Made by a program: the position numbers and the translations under genes. Under the pieces are notes generated by a model. It was not told the DNA's origin and ran no database searches. It saw only the letters and a program-made list of their open reading frames with translations. From Salivita marina (GTDB lineage Bacteria > Pseudomonadota > Gammaproteobacteria > Pseudomonadales > Azotimanducaceae): a DNA stretch of 64,000 nucleotides. The first letter of the stretch is position 1. Each line of letters starts with the position of its first letter. The stretch lies in assembly GCA_038144425.1 (NCBI GenBank), contig JAYQNS010000002.1, positions 558,001-622,000 of the forward strand. The letters are read 5' to 3'. Positions 25,283-34,271 of this stretch are shown here, one piece after another.

Positions 25283-26733
25283 TAGAAATACCCCTCCTGC
25301 TTCTTCTTTTCCATGCTGGCGGCGCCGTCGCTATCGATGGCTCGCCCCTGGCGTTCCGAGCTTCGGGACTGAATGAGCTCCACGATGATGTCCGGCAGGG
25401 ATTGGGCGTCGGACTCCAGGCCGCCGGTGAGGGGGTAGCAGCCGAGGGTGCGGAAGCGTACGGAGCGAAACTGGATTTCCTCCCCCGGGGCTAGGCGGAA
25501 GCGGTCATCGTCTACCATGAGGATCAGCCCGTCCCGCTCCACCACAGGGCGTTCCTTCGCGAAGTAAAGGGGCACGATGGGAATCTGCTCCTGGTAGATG
25601 TACTGCCAGATATCCACCTCGGTCCAGTTGGAGATCGGGAAGACGCGAAGGCTTTCTCCGGGCCGCTTCTGCGCGTTGTAGAGGTTCCAGAGCTCCGGGC
25701 GCTGGTTCTTTGGATCCCAGCTGTGGGTGGCGGTGCGGAAGGAAAAGATCCGCTCCTTGGCCCGGGACTTCTCTTCGTCCCGGCGCGCGCCGCCAAAGAC
25801 CACGTCGAAGCGGTATTGGTCCAGGGCCTGCTTCAGGCCCTGGGTTTTGGTGATGTCCGTGTGAAGAGCTGAGCCATGGTCGAAGGGGTTGATGTCCTTG
25901 GCGATGGCCTCTGGATTGGTATGGACCAGGAGCTCCATGCCGCTGACCTCCGCCATGTGCTGGCGGAACAGGTACATCTCCTGGAACTTCCAGCGCGTAT
26001 CCACGTGAAGCAGGGGAAAGGGGGGCGGGGCAGGGTAGAACGCCTTTCGCGCGAGGTGGAGCATCACCGCGCTGTCCTTTCCGACGGAAAATAGCATGCC
26101 CGGATTCTCACCCTGAGCGACGGCCTCTCGAATGATGTGGATGGCCTCGGCCTCGAGCGCCTGCAGGTGCGGCGTAGGGGTGGGCCGCTCCAGGGTGGGC
26201 TCGGGGAAATGGAGAACGGGGGCGTGGGCGCTCACGGCGACGGTCATGCCCGCCGGGGGCGTGAGGGTGCGCAGGGGCGCGACGAGCGCGCCCTGGGGAA
26301 TGAGCAGCAGAGGCTTTCCCACGTGCTGGGCCAGGACGCCGAGGGCATCGAGGAGCCAGGGGGTTGCCACTCTTGTCAGATCCTCCGGGTCGGCTGAAAG
26401 GGACTCGCTTGGGCCGGCGATCCAGAGCCGGGCGCCCCGCCCGTCGTGCAAGGCCAGCACCGGCTGCCCGGACGGGGCCCGGGTGAGGGCGGCGTAGAGC
26501 ACGCGATGGCGCTTTCGCTGGGCTCGGTCCTTCAAGGCGCTGAGGACCAATTGGCTGACCGCCTTGCCCCGTTCGTCGACCAGATCGCGGTCGTCCACGA
26601 TCGGGGGTAGGAAGGGGAGGCCCTCGATGCGCCGTTCCACGGTGCGCACGGTCACCGTTTCCCCGGCGTGCTCGAGGGTCTGCTGGACCCGGTCCCGGTC
26701 CCAGAGGCCAGGGGTGAGGAACTGCTCTGCCAT
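25282..26733 (-). CDS. cysD: Sulfate adenylyltransferase subunit 2 with a novel N-terminal extension
   Basis: 483 residues, against about 300 for CysD. Residues 189-483 are a complete CysD: HLQALEAEAIHIIRE, PP-loop FSVGKDSAVMLHLARKAFYP (about 215-234), HVDTRWKFQEMY, FGGARRDEEKSRAKERIFSF and the C-terminal RFRTLGCYPLTG. Residues 1-188 (MAEQFLTPGLWDRDRVQQTL onward, with LPFLPPIVDDRDLVDERGK and ALHDGRGARLWIAGP) form a domain I do not recognise; a Pro-rich linker (ERPTPTPH) joins it. AAGGGAG precedes ATG 26733, and no good start exists at the CysD core, so the extension looks translated. Confidence 0.92.
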   Translation of the reverse strand: MAEQFLTPGLWDRDRVQQTLEHAGETVTVRTVERRIEGLPFLPPIVDDRDLVDERGKAVSQLVLSALKDRAQRKRHRVLYAALTRAPSGQPVLALHDGRGARLWIAGPSESLSADPEDLTRVATPWLLDALGVLAQHVGKPLLLIPQGALVAPLRTLTPPAGMTVAVSAHAPVLHFPEPTLERPTPTPHLQALEAEAIHIIREAVAQGENPGMLFSVGKDSAVMLHLARKAFYPAPPPFPLLHVDTRWKFQEMYLFRQHMAEVSGMELLVHTNPEAIAKDINPFDHGSALHTDITKTQGLKQALDQYRFDVVFGGARRDEEKSRAKERIFSFRTATHSWDPKNQRPELWNLYNAQKRPGESLRVFPISNWTEVDIWQYIYQEQIPIVPLYFAKERPVVERDGLILMVDDDRFRLAPGEEIQFRSVRFRTLGCYPLTGGLESDAQSLPDIIVELIQSRSSERQGRAIDSDGAASMEKKKQEGYF

Positions 26734-26818
26734 GGTGGGCTCCCTTTGTAGGGCGATACATCGCTGGACAAGAAATGTCGCGATTTGCAAATACCGTAAT
26801 TAACAGGCGTGAATTTTA

Positions 26819-26878
26819 TTTGAAGGGAGATTTTTCTTCAAACAAAAACGAGATTATGTAAGATGCGACAAATTCGCA
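26819..26878. promoter_or_regulatory. Two inverted repeats in the cysD / TSUP divergent promoter
   Basis: TTTGAAG (26819-26825) pairs with CTTCAAA (26836-26842), and TGCGA-N5-TCGCA spans 26864-26878. A related GTCGCGATTTG occurs at about 26777. All lie in the 167-nt AT-rich gap between divergent cysD and the TSUP gene; they could bind a sulfur regulator such as CysB, but no consensus is claimed. Confidence 0.35.
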
Positions 26879-26900
26879 GCAAACCCCTTGGGGGCTCGCC

Positions 26901-27698
26901 ATGGAATCCTTCGCGCTGGTGCTTGTTGGTGCCCTCACGGGAACGCTCGTGGGCTTTACTGGCGTGGGCGGGGGCGCGCTCATGACCCCCGTGCTCATGC
27001 TGGGCTTTGCTATCGCGCCGCTCACTGCCATTGCCACGGACCTGTGCTTTGCAGCCCTCACTAAGGCGGCCGCGCTCCGAGCTTTTCAGCCCGCGGGCAT
27101 GGTCGATAGTCAGGTGCTTCGGCGCCTTGCCCTGGGAAGCCTGCCGACGGCTGCGCTGATTGTGATCTTTCTTGATCCCGGGGGGCGTCACGATCGCCCC
27201 ATGCTTTGGCTTCTACCGGTGGTCGGGGGCATGGTGCTGCTCGCCGCCCTGACGCTGCTTTTGGCGCCCCGATGGGCGGCCTCTGGTCGAAGCCAGCGTT
27301 TGGCGAACCCCGCGCGATTTAAGGGGCGACAGGGACCGCTGACGGTGTTCGCCGGCGCCGCCATGGGTGCCGCCGTAGCCCTCACCTCCGTGGGCGCAGG
27401 CGCCCTGGGCAGCGCCGTACTCCTTGCGCTCTACCCCCTGCGCATGACGCCCCAGCGCCTTGTCGCCACCGATCTGGCTCATGCCCTTCCCCTGGCAGCG
27501 CTCACCGGCGCCGCCTATGCCATTGGGGGTACGGTGGATTGGGTGCTACTGGGATGGCTCCTCCTAGGCTCTCTGCCCGCGGCCTATGCCGCCAGCCGGC
27601 TTAACCTCAAAACCCCAGAGCGTTGGCTTCGGCCCGCGTTGGCGGCCGTCCTTCTCGTGCTAGGGCTGCGCCTGTTGCTGGGCGAGGTCTTCGTTTAG
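26901..27698 (+). CDS. TSUP (TauE/SafE) family anion transporter
   Basis: 265-residue membrane protein with two homologous halves, each with a glycine-rich motif: TGTLVGFTGVGGGALMTPVL (about 13-32) and GAAVALTSVGAGALGSAVLL (about 155-174). About eight hydrophobic helices. TSUP proteins move sulfite, sulfonates or sulfate-like anions. Divergence from cysD-cysNC suggests sulfate uptake or sulfite efflux. ATG 26901 follows the AT-rich promoter gap. Confidence 0.88.
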   Translation: MESFALVLVGALTGTLVGFTGVGGGALMTPVLMLGFAIAPLTAIATDLCFAALTKAAALRAFQPAGMVDSQVLRRLALGSLPTAALIVIFLDPGGRHDRPMLWLLPVVGGMVLLAALTLLLAPRWAASGRSQRLANPARFKGRQGPLTVFAGAAMGAAVALTSVGAGALGSAVLLALYPLRMTPQRLVATDLAHALPLAALTGAAYAIGGTVDWVLLGWLLLGSLPAAYAASRLNLKTPERWLRPALAAVLLVLGLRLLLGEVFV

Positions 27699-27786
27699 CG
27701 CCGGCCCCTTTCCCGGCCCCCGCCCCCTACGCTAAGATGGGGCCTTCGGGGTTTTAGCGCACTTTTGAGGGCACAAGGAGAGAGGC

Positions 27787-29283
27787 ATGGCCGAGCGGCT
27801 TCCGCAGTACATCGATGGGGCGTTTGTTCAAAGCACCACCACGGAATGGTTGCCCGTACGCAACCCGGCCACGCAGGAGATCCTCTGTGAAATGCCCGTG
27901 GCGACCGATGAGGAAATGGCCCAGGCCGTGGCCTCGGCGAAGGTGGCTTTCGCCAGCTGGAAAGAGGTTGCCGTGCCGGAACGCTCCCGCCTCATGCTGC
28001 GCTATCAGGCGTTGCTGAAGGAGCGCCATGACGAAATTGCCACGGTGCTGGCCCAGGAAACGGGAAAGACCTTCGAGGACGCCAAGGGCGACGTCTGGCG
28101 GGGCATCGAGGTGGTGGAGCAGGCGGCGAACATTGCGCCCCTCCTCATGGGGGAGACGGTGGAAAACGTGGCCCGCCGCATTGACAGCTATTCCCTGCGT
28201 CAGCCCCTGGGCGTCTTCGGGGGCATTACGCCCTTCAACTTCCCGGCCATGATTCCCCTTTGGATGTTCCCCATGGCCATTGCCTGTGGGAACACCTTTA
28301 TTCTCAAGCCCTCCGAGCGGGATCCCATGACCCCGAACCTTTTGGCCAAGCTCTTCGAAGAGGCCGGGGCCCCGAAGGGTGTGCTCCAGGTTATCCACGG
28401 CACGGCCAAGCAGGTGAACTTCCTCTGCGACCATCCGGATATCAAGGGCGTATCCTTTGTAGGCTCCGTGCCCGTGGGGCAGCACGTTTATCGCCGGGCC
28501 GCGGAGAATTTGAAGCGCGTCCAGTGCATGGCGGGGGCAAAAAACCACATGGTTATCATGCCCGATGCGCCGAAGGACCAGGTGATTTCGAACATCATTG
28601 GGGCCTCCTGCGGGGCAGCGGGGCAGCGCTGCATGGCCATCTCCGTGGCCGTGTTCGTGGGGGAAGCGGCGGAGTGGATCCCTGAGGTGCGGGACGCCAT
28701 GGCGGCCCTCAAGCCCGGCGCCTGGGACGATCCCGAGGCCGCTTACGGCCCCGTGATCACACCCCAGGCCCGGGATCGCATTCGCGGGCTCATTCAGCGC
28801 GGCGTCGACGCAGGCGCAACGCTTCTGCTCGATGGCTCCGACTGCACCGTGCCCGGGTTCCCTGATGGCAATTGGATCGGGCCGACGCTCTTCAGTGATG
28901 TCACGCCCGAGATGGACATCTACCGGGAGGAGATCTTTGGCCCCGTGCTCTGCGCCATGACCGTGGACACGCTGGACGACGCCATTCGCTTGATTAACGA
29001 AAACCCCTACGGCAACGGCACGTCCATCTTCACGAGCTCAGGCGGGGCCGCGCGGAAGTATCAGCACGAAATCGACGTCGGCCAGGTGGGCATTAACGTC
29101 CCCATCCCCGTGCCCCTGCCCTTCTTTTCCTTCACCGGGTGGGGCGGCAGCTTCTACGGCGATCAGCACGCCTATGGGAAGGATGCGCCGCGTTTCTATA
29201 CGGAAATCAAAACCATCACCGCTCGCTGGTTCGATGACACGCCGGTCACCGGCGGGCCGAACATGTCCATCGCCCTGAAGTAG
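27787..29283 (+). CDS. mmsA: Methylmalonate-semialdehyde dehydrogenase (CoA-acylating)
   Basis: 498-residue aldehyde dehydrogenase of the MmsA type that makes propionyl-CoA from methylmalonate semialdehyde, the end of valine degradation. Diagnostic strings: NPATQEILCEMPVA, PFNFPAMIPLWMFPMAIA, FVGSVPVGQHVY, AGAKNHMVIMPDA and the catalytic Cys in GAAGQRCMAIS (about 282). ACAAGGAGAGAG precedes the ATG. First gene of a plus-strand operon running through mmsB. Confidence 0.96.
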   Translation: MAERLPQYIDGAFVQSTTTEWLPVRNPATQEILCEMPVATDEEMAQAVASAKVAFASWKEVAVPERSRLMLRYQALLKERHDEIATVLAQETGKTFEDAKGDVWRGIEVVEQAANIAPLLMGETVENVARRIDSYSLRQPLGVFGGITPFNFPAMIPLWMFPMAIACGNTFILKPSERDPMTPNLLAKLFEEAGAPKGVLQVIHGTAKQVNFLCDHPDIKGVSFVGSVPVGQHVYRRAAENLKRVQCMAGAKNHMVIMPDAPKDQVISNIIGASCGAAGQRCMAISVAVFVGEAAEWIPEVRDAMAALKPGAWDDPEAAYGPVITPQARDRIRGLIQRGVDAGATLLLDGSDCTVPGFPDGNWIGPTLFSDVTPEMDIYREEIFGPVLCAMTVDTLDDAIRLINENPYGNGTSIFTSSGGAARKYQHEIDVGQVGINVPIPVPLPFFSFTGWGGSFYGDQHAYGKDAPRFYTEIKTITARWFDDTPVTGGPNMSIALK

Positions 29284-29293
29284 AGAGACGGCC

Positions 29294-30469
29294 ATGGATT
29301 TTGAACTCAATGAAACGCAGGACGCCTATGTGGCCATGGCCCGTCAGTTTGCGGCCAAGGCGCTGGCGCCGAAGGCCGCAGAGTGGGATGCCGCGGGGCA
29401 CTTTCCCAAGGACGTGGTTCAGGAAGCGGGCAGCTTGGGCCTCATGGCGCTCTACACGCCCGAAAGCGCCGGGGGCCTGGGCCTTTCTCGCCTCGATTCG
29501 GCCCTGATTTTCGAGGCCCTCGCGGAGGGCTGCACCTCCACCGCGGCGTTCATGACCATCCACAATATGGCCCTTTGGATGATCGCAAGCTTTGGGAACG
29601 AGGAAACGAAGGCCAGCTTTTGCCCCGATTTAGCGGAAGCGAAAACCCTGGCTTCCTACTGCCTCACGGAGCCTGGAGCCGGATCCGACGCTGCTTCCCT
29701 GCGCACCTCGGCCACCCGGGAGGGCGACGGCTATCGGTTGAACGGTCAAAAGGTGTTTATCTCCGGCGCTGGGGATACGGACGTGCTGGTGGTGATGGCC
29801 AGGGTGGCTGATGAAAACGGCCCCCGGCCGGGCGCCAAGGGCGTTTCGAGCTTTGTCGTGCCGGCTAGCACGCCTGGCATCAGCTTCGGCCGGAAGGAGG
29901 AAAAGATGGGCTGGAACAGCCAGCCCACCCGAGCCATCACCTTCGAGGACGCCTTCGTCCCCGCCCAGCACCGCCTCGGCGCGGAGGGGGAGGGCTTCAA
30001 AATTGCGATGAAGGGCCTCGATGGTGGACGCATCAATATCGCGACCACCGCTGTGGGTACCGCCCAGGCGGCGCTGGAGTGCACCCTGTCCTATGTGGGG
30101 CAGCGGCAGCAGTTTGGCCAGCCCATTGGCGCCTTTCAGCATACCCAGTTTGAACTCGCGGACATGGCGACGGAGCTTCTCGCCGCACGACAGATGGTTC
30201 GCCTCGCAGCGGCTCGGCTGGATGCGGGGCACCCCGAAGCAACGCTCTACTGCGCGATGGCTAAGCGTTTTGCTACCGATCGTGCCTTCGAGGTGTGCAA
30301 TAAGGCGCTCCAGCTGCACGGGGGCTATGGCTATATCCGAGAATATCCCTTGGAGCGCCATCTCCGGGACGTGCGGGTGCACCAGATTCTGGAAGGAACG
30401 AACGAAATCATGCGGGTGATCATCGCCCGGCGCATGCAAATGGAAGGCGCTGCAGCGCTCCTGCAATAA
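29294..30469 (+). CDS. Acyl-CoA dehydrogenase (isobutyryl-CoA dehydrogenase-like)
   Basis: 391-residue FAD enzyme: YCLTEPGAGSDAASLRTSA (FAD/substrate loop, about 120-138), RQQFGQPIGAFQHTQFELAD and the C-terminal LHGGYGYIREYPLERHLRD, ILEGTNEIMRVIIARRM, the Glu of EGTNEI being the likely catalytic base. Its place 10 nt after mmsA and ahead of the crotonase indicates isobutyryl-CoA to methacrylyl-CoA oxidation. Confidence 0.92.
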   Translation: MDFELNETQDAYVAMARQFAAKALAPKAAEWDAAGHFPKDVVQEAGSLGLMALYTPESAGGLGLSRLDSALIFEALAEGCTSTAAFMTIHNMALWMIASFGNEETKASFCPDLAEAKTLASYCLTEPGAGSDAASLRTSATREGDGYRLNGQKVFISGAGDTDVLVVMARVADENGPRPGAKGVSSFVVPASTPGISFGRKEEKMGWNSQPTRAITFEDAFVPAQHRLGAEGEGFKIAMKGLDGGRINIATTAVGTAQAALECTLSYVGQRQQFGQPIGAFQHTQFELADMATELLAARQMVRLAAARLDAGHPEATLYCAMAKRFATDRAFEVCNKALQLHGGYGYIREYPLERHLRDVRVHQILEGTNEIMRVIIARRMQMEGAAALLQ

Positions 30470-30497
30470 TTAAGTCACGCCCTGGGGAGAGAAAAGT

Positions 30498-31286
30498 ATG
30501 CTCGCGAGCCCAACGTCCAAGCTCAAGCTCACCGTCGAGGGCGCCACGGCGATCCTCACCATCGACAATCCCGCCGCCAATGTTTGGGATGAAGAAAGCC
30601 TTTCGGGCCTCGCGGCCATCATGGGGCAGCTGAACGAGAACCGGGAACTCTACGCCTTGATCGTTACCGGGGCCGGGGAGAAGTTCTTTTCCGCGGGGGC
30701 GGATCTGAAGGTGTTCGCCGACGGCGATAAGGCTTGCGCGCGGTCCATGGCTCAGCACTTTGGTCGGGCCTTTGAGGCTCTGGCGTCCTATCGGGGCGTG
30801 TCCATTGCTGCCGTCAACGGCTACGCCATGGGCGGGGGGCTCGAGTGTGCCCTGGCCTGTGACCTACGCATCGCCGAGCGCCATGCGCAGATGGCCCTGC
30901 CTGAGGCCACGGTCGGCCTGTTGCCCTGCGGCGGCGGCACCCAAAACCTCTCCTGGGTGGTGGGGGAGGGCTGGGCCAAGCGCATGATTCTCTGCGGCGA
31001 GCGCGTTGATGCGGAGACCGCTGTGCGCATCGGGCTGGTGGAGGCGGTAGTCGAGAAGGGGGAAGCCCTGGCCACGGCCAAGGCCTGGGCCGGGAACGTC
31101 GGCAAACAAAGCCCCGTGGCCGTTTCTGCGTGCAAGGGCCTCATCATGCGCGCGCGCAAGGGGCCCCTGGCGGAAAGCTACGCCCACGAGCGGGAAGCCT
31201 TTGTGGATCTGTTTTCCACGGAGGATCAGCGCGAGGGCGTCAACGCCTTCCTCGAGAAGCGTTCGCCCCAGTGGCGTAACGCATGA
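30498..31286 (+). CDS. Enoyl-CoA hydratase (probable methacrylyl-CoA hydratase)
   Basis: 262-residue crotonase. Oxyanion-hole segments EKFFSAGADLKVFADGD (about 60-76) and AVNGYAMGGGLECALACDLR (about 98-117) are clear, with catalytic-Glu segment ALPEATVGLLPCGGGTQNL (about 133). Its neighbours make hydration of methacrylyl-CoA to 3-hydroxyisobutyryl-CoA the best guess. GGAGAG precedes the ATG; its TGA overlaps the next ATG. Confidence 0.9.
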   Translation: MLASPTSKLKLTVEGATAILTIDNPAANVWDEESLSGLAAIMGQLNENRELYALIVTGAGEKFFSAGADLKVFADGDKACARSMAQHFGRAFEALASYRGVSIAAVNGYAMGGGLECALACDLRIAERHAQMALPEATVGLLPCGGGTQNLSWVVGEGWAKRMILCGERVDAETAVRIGLVEAVVEKGEALATAKAWAGNVGKQSPVAVSACKGLIMRARKGPLAESYAHEREAFVDLFSTEDQREGVNAFLEKRSPQWRNA

Positions 31287-31687
31287 GCGAGGCCCTGCCG
31301 GAGGCCGGGCGGTGTCTCTGCGGGGGCGTGCGCTATGCCCTCCGCGCCCCGCCAGAGGCGGTGTTCCTTTGCCATTGCCGCAGCTGTCAGGAGGCCCAGG
31401 GGGCGGCCTTTAACCTGAGTGCCCCGGTCCCCCGGGAGGCTTTCGTGCTGCTGTCGGGGGAGGCGCTTCTGTCACGCTACGAGTCGTCCCCGGGAAAGAA
31501 TCGGGTGTTCTGTCGCCGCTGCGGAAGTCCCATCTATGCGGAGCGTCCGGACACGCCGGTGCGCGTGCTGCGCGCGGCCCTACTGCATAACGTGCGCGCG
31601 CTGCCTTTGCAGGCTCAGCTGCACGAGGCAGAGGCCCTGCTCGCCGTTCCAGACGCCCAATTTCTGCAAGGAGACCCCCATGACTGA
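31283..31687 (+). CDS. GFA (glutathione-dependent formaldehyde-activating enzyme-like) zinc protein
   Basis: 134-residue Mss4-fold protein of the GFA family: CLCGGVRYALRAPPEAVFLC, then HCRSCQEAQGAAFN and the C-terminal zinc pair VFCRRCGSPIY. The Cys pattern (CxCG, CxxC, CxxC) is intact. GFA proteins bind zinc; most have unknown roles. It sits, with overlaps on both sides, between methacrylyl-CoA hydratase and the 3-hydroxyisobutyryl-CoA hydrolase. Methacrylyl-CoA is a strong thiol-reactive electrophile, so a thiol-linked protective role is conceivable but unproven. Confidence 0.85.
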   Translation: MSEALPEAGRCLCGGVRYALRAPPEAVFLCHCRSCQEAQGAAFNLSAPVPREAFVLLSGEALLSRYESSPGKNRVFCRRCGSPIYAERPDTPVRVLRAALLHNVRALPLQAQLHEAEALLAVPDAQFLQGDPHD

Positions 31688-32810
31688 TGCGCCGGGCATC
31701 CAGTTTCAGCTTTGGCCGAGCGCTGGGCCGGGGCATATCGCTGTGGCTACGCTGAACGTGCCCGCCACCTTAAATTCCCTCGATCTGACCATGGTCGATG
31801 CCCTCGCAGCGGCCCTGGTCCAGTGGCGCGACGATCCTGCCGTGGCCATGGTTTACCTCCGAGGCGCTGGCGATCGGGCCTTCTGTGCCGGCGGCGATAT
31901 TCAGGCCCTCTATCGCAGCTGCAAGGCGAATCGGGAGGCCGGACGCCGGGTCGATAGCTACGCCGAGGATTTCTTTGAGCGCGAATATCGCTTGGACTAT
32001 GCGCTCCACACCTTTCCTAAGCCCGTGCTGTGCTTTGGCCATGGCGTCGTGATGGGCGGCGGCCTGGGTCTTCTGGCGGCCTCCCGCTTTCGCGTGGTCA
32101 CGCCGAAGAGCCGGGTGGCCATGCCCGAGATCACCATCGGGCTCTTCCCCGACGCCGGTGGCACCACGCTTCTTTCTGCCATGCCCGGATCCCTTGGCCT
32201 CTTCCTGGGTTTAACGGGAACGCACTTCCGCGGCGGCGATGCTCGGGCCCTGGGATTGGGCACGCATTTAATTGCCGATGACGCAGGCCCGGCGCTGGAA
32301 GAGGCCCTGCGGGGGATGACCCTGCCCCAGGGCAACAATGGGGAAGCCACCTTGGCTCTGGGCAAGGCCCTCGCCTCTCTCCCGGCGGCTGATGCGCCTA
32401 CGCCCATTTTTGATGAGCAGGCACGTATTGATGGGGCTCTGGGAGCGGCCGGGGGGGATTTCGCCGCCACCGTTGCGGGGCTGCGCAGCCTGGCCGGGGT
32501 CACGGATGCCCTCAGCGAGGGCGTCGCCACCTTCGAAGCGGGGTGTCCCGTGACCGCGGGCATCGTTGTCGAGCAGCTTCATCGGGCGCCGAAGTTGAGC
32601 CTAGCCGAGCGCTTCCAGCTCGAATTGGCGATCGGCGCCAACTGTGCCCGGCGCCCCGATTTTCCGGAAGGCGTGCGGGCTCTTCTGATCGATAAGGATC
32701 GGCAGCCGGCGTGGTCCGTGGCGAGCCACGACGCCCTCCCCCGGGAGGCGGTGCTGGCGCACTTCGAAGGCCCCTGGCCGCAAAACCCGCTCGCTGACCT
32801 CTCTGCTTAG
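31680..32810 (+). CDS. 3-hydroxyisobutyryl-CoA hydrolase (HIBCH)
   Basis: 376-residue crotonase-fold hydrolase that releases 3-hydroxyisobutyrate from its CoA ester. HIBCH features: FCAGGDIQALYRSCKANR (about 64-81), FGHGVVMGGGLGLLAASRFR (about 119) and MPEITIGLFPDAGGTTLLS (about 147), plus the long C-terminal region absent from hydratases. ATG 31680 is chosen (AAGGAG at about 31669); the frame is open upstream through the GFA gene but that part is not HIBCH-like. Confidence 0.93.
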   Translation: MTDAPGIQFQLWPSAGPGHIAVATLNVPATLNSLDLTMVDALAAALVQWRDDPAVAMVYLRGAGDRAFCAGGDIQALYRSCKANREAGRRVDSYAEDFFEREYRLDYALHTFPKPVLCFGHGVVMGGGLGLLAASRFRVVTPKSRVAMPEITIGLFPDAGGTTLLSAMPGSLGLFLGLTGTHFRGGDARALGLGTHLIADDAGPALEEALRGMTLPQGNNGEATLALGKALASLPAADAPTPIFDEQARIDGALGAAGGDFAATVAGLRSLAGVTDALSEGVATFEAGCPVTAGIVVEQLHRAPKLSLAERFQLELAIGANCARRPDFPEGVRALLIDKDRQPAWSVASHDALPREAVLAHFEGPWPQNPLADLSA

Positions 32811-32821
32811 GACCCCTTGCT

Positions 32822-33739
32822 ATGGCTCAAATTGCCTTTATCGGTCTTGGAAACATGGGTGGCCCCATGGCCCGCAACTTACTTGCGGCCGGGCATGGCG
32901 TCGCGGTCTTTGATCTAAGCCCGACGGCCCTGGCGGGCATGGCCGAGGCCGGTGCTCGGGTGGCCGGCAGCAGCCGAGAGGCGGCAGAGGGCGCTGAGGT
33001 GGTGATCACCATGCTCCCCGCTGGGGCCCATGTGGAAGCCGTCTACCTGGCGAGCGACGATCAGGCCTGCCTTCTAGATCAGCTCCCCGCGGGGACCCTG
33101 CTCCTGGACTGTTCCACCGTCGCCGCTGAAACGGCCCGGAGCTTAGCGGCGGCTGCAAGGCAGCGGGGCCTAGCCATGCTCGATGCCCCCGTGTCTGGAG
33201 GTGTGGGAGGCGCGGAGGCGGGCACCCTCACCTTTATGGTGGGGGGCGAGGGCGAGGCGTTAGAACGAGCTCGCCCGGTTCTGGAAGCCATGGGGAAAAG
33301 CATATTTCACGCGGGGGCGGCGGGCGCCGGTCAGGTCGCCAAGATGTGCAACAACATGCTCCTTGCCGTGCTCATGAGCGGTACGGCAGAGGCCCTGGCC
33401 CTGGGCGTTCGGGAAGGGCTGGACCCTGCCGTGCTGTCGAACATCATGAAGCAGTCCTCCGGGGGCAATTGGGCCCTAAACGTGTACAACCCGTACCCCG
33501 GGGTGATGGACGGCGTGCCGGCCTCCCGCGGCTACGAAGGGGGTTTCTTGGTCGATCTCATGCTAAAGGATCTGGGCCTAGCCCTGGACGCCGCGGCGAA
33601 GCTTGGGCAGAGCGTGCCCCTAGGCAGCCTGGCCCGATCCCTCTATACCTTGCACAAGCAGCAGGCCTCCAGCGCTGAGCAGGACGCGGGGCGTCTCGAT
33701 TTTTCCAGTATCCAGAAGCTGTTTTTGGTAGAGGCATAA
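32822..33739 (+). CDS. mmsB: 3-hydroxyisobutyrate dehydrogenase
   Basis: 305-residue beta-hydroxyacid dehydrogenase making methylmalonate semialdehyde, the MmsA substrate. N-terminal Rossmann FIGLGNMGGPMARNLLAAGH, substrate-binding DAPVSGGVGGAEAGTLTFMV (about 121-140), catalytic Lys in GQVAKMCNNMLLA (about 171), and the C-terminal GGFLVDLMLKDLGLALDAA. Spacing to HIBCH is 11 nt. Confidence 0.95.
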   Translation: MAQIAFIGLGNMGGPMARNLLAAGHGVAVFDLSPTALAGMAEAGARVAGSSREAAEGAEVVITMLPAGAHVEAVYLASDDQACLLDQLPAGTLLLDCSTVAAETARSLAAAARQRGLAMLDAPVSGGVGGAEAGTLTFMVGGEGEALERARPVLEAMGKSIFHAGAAGAGQVAKMCNNMLLAVLMSGTAEALALGVREGLDPAVLSNIMKQSSGGNWALNVYNPYPGVMDGVPASRGYEGGFLVDLMLKDLGLALDAAAKLGQSVPLGSLARSLYTLHKQQASSAEQDAGRLDFSSIQKLFLVEA

Positions 33740-33743
33740 GCCC

Positions 33744-34271
33744 ATGGGCGCCGGGGGGTGGGCTTATGATGGACGGCAGCGGCCCCCCTTTGCCCTGACC
33801 CCGGGGCCTGGGCAGCGCTCCGTGTGGGATTTTCCGAGGCCCCCGGCGCTGATTTCCGAGCCTCGGGAAGGCGCAGTCTTCTTCGACGATTTATGCCTCG
33901 CCCGAAGCGAAGCTCTGCTCGCGCTTTGTGAAACCGCTAGCCCCCCGGCCTATTATTTTCCCGAAGATGCCATCGCTTGGGCGCACCTTAGCCCCGCGCC
34001 GGAGCATAGCTTTTGTGAATGGAAGGGGACGGCGCGTTACTTCGCCCTCAAGGCCCGCCCCGAGGCCGGGGCTCTGGCTTGGACCTATCCCGAGGCCGCA
34101 GCGCCCTATGGGGCGCGGGCCGGTCGCATAGCCTTCTACGCCCTGCCGCCCCTGCGCTGTTGCTTGGGAGGCGAAGGGGTAGAGCCTCAGTCGGGCAGTT
34201 ACTACGGGGGCTGGGTCACCGGGGAGCTCGTGGGGCCCTTTAAGGACGACGGAGTTCGGCGCCAGTGGTGA
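33744..34271 (+). CDS. DUF427 domain protein
   Basis: 175 residues with a DUF427 domain: YYFPEDAIAWAHLSPAPEHS, CEWKGTARYFALKARP and AWTYPEAAAPYGARAGRIAF, preceded by a Pro/Gly-rich N-terminus. The domain is common in bacteria, beta-tent in fold, and of unknown function. ATG 33744 lies 4 nt after mmsB with only a weak ribosome site. The 3' end overlaps the possible start of the rhomboid gene. Confidence 0.8.
   Translation: MGAGGWAYDGRQRPPFALTPGPGQRSVWDFPRPPALISEPREGAVFFDDLCLARSEALLALCETASPPAYYFPEDAIAWAHLSPAPEHSFCEWKGTARYFALKARPEAGALAWTYPEAAAPYGARAGRIAFYALPPLRCCLGGEGVEPQSGSYYGGWVTGELVGPFKDDGVRRQW

Noticed and set aside
31419..31679. Upstream extension of the HIBCH frame
   Set aside because: Lies inside the GFA gene and has no HIBCH similarity.
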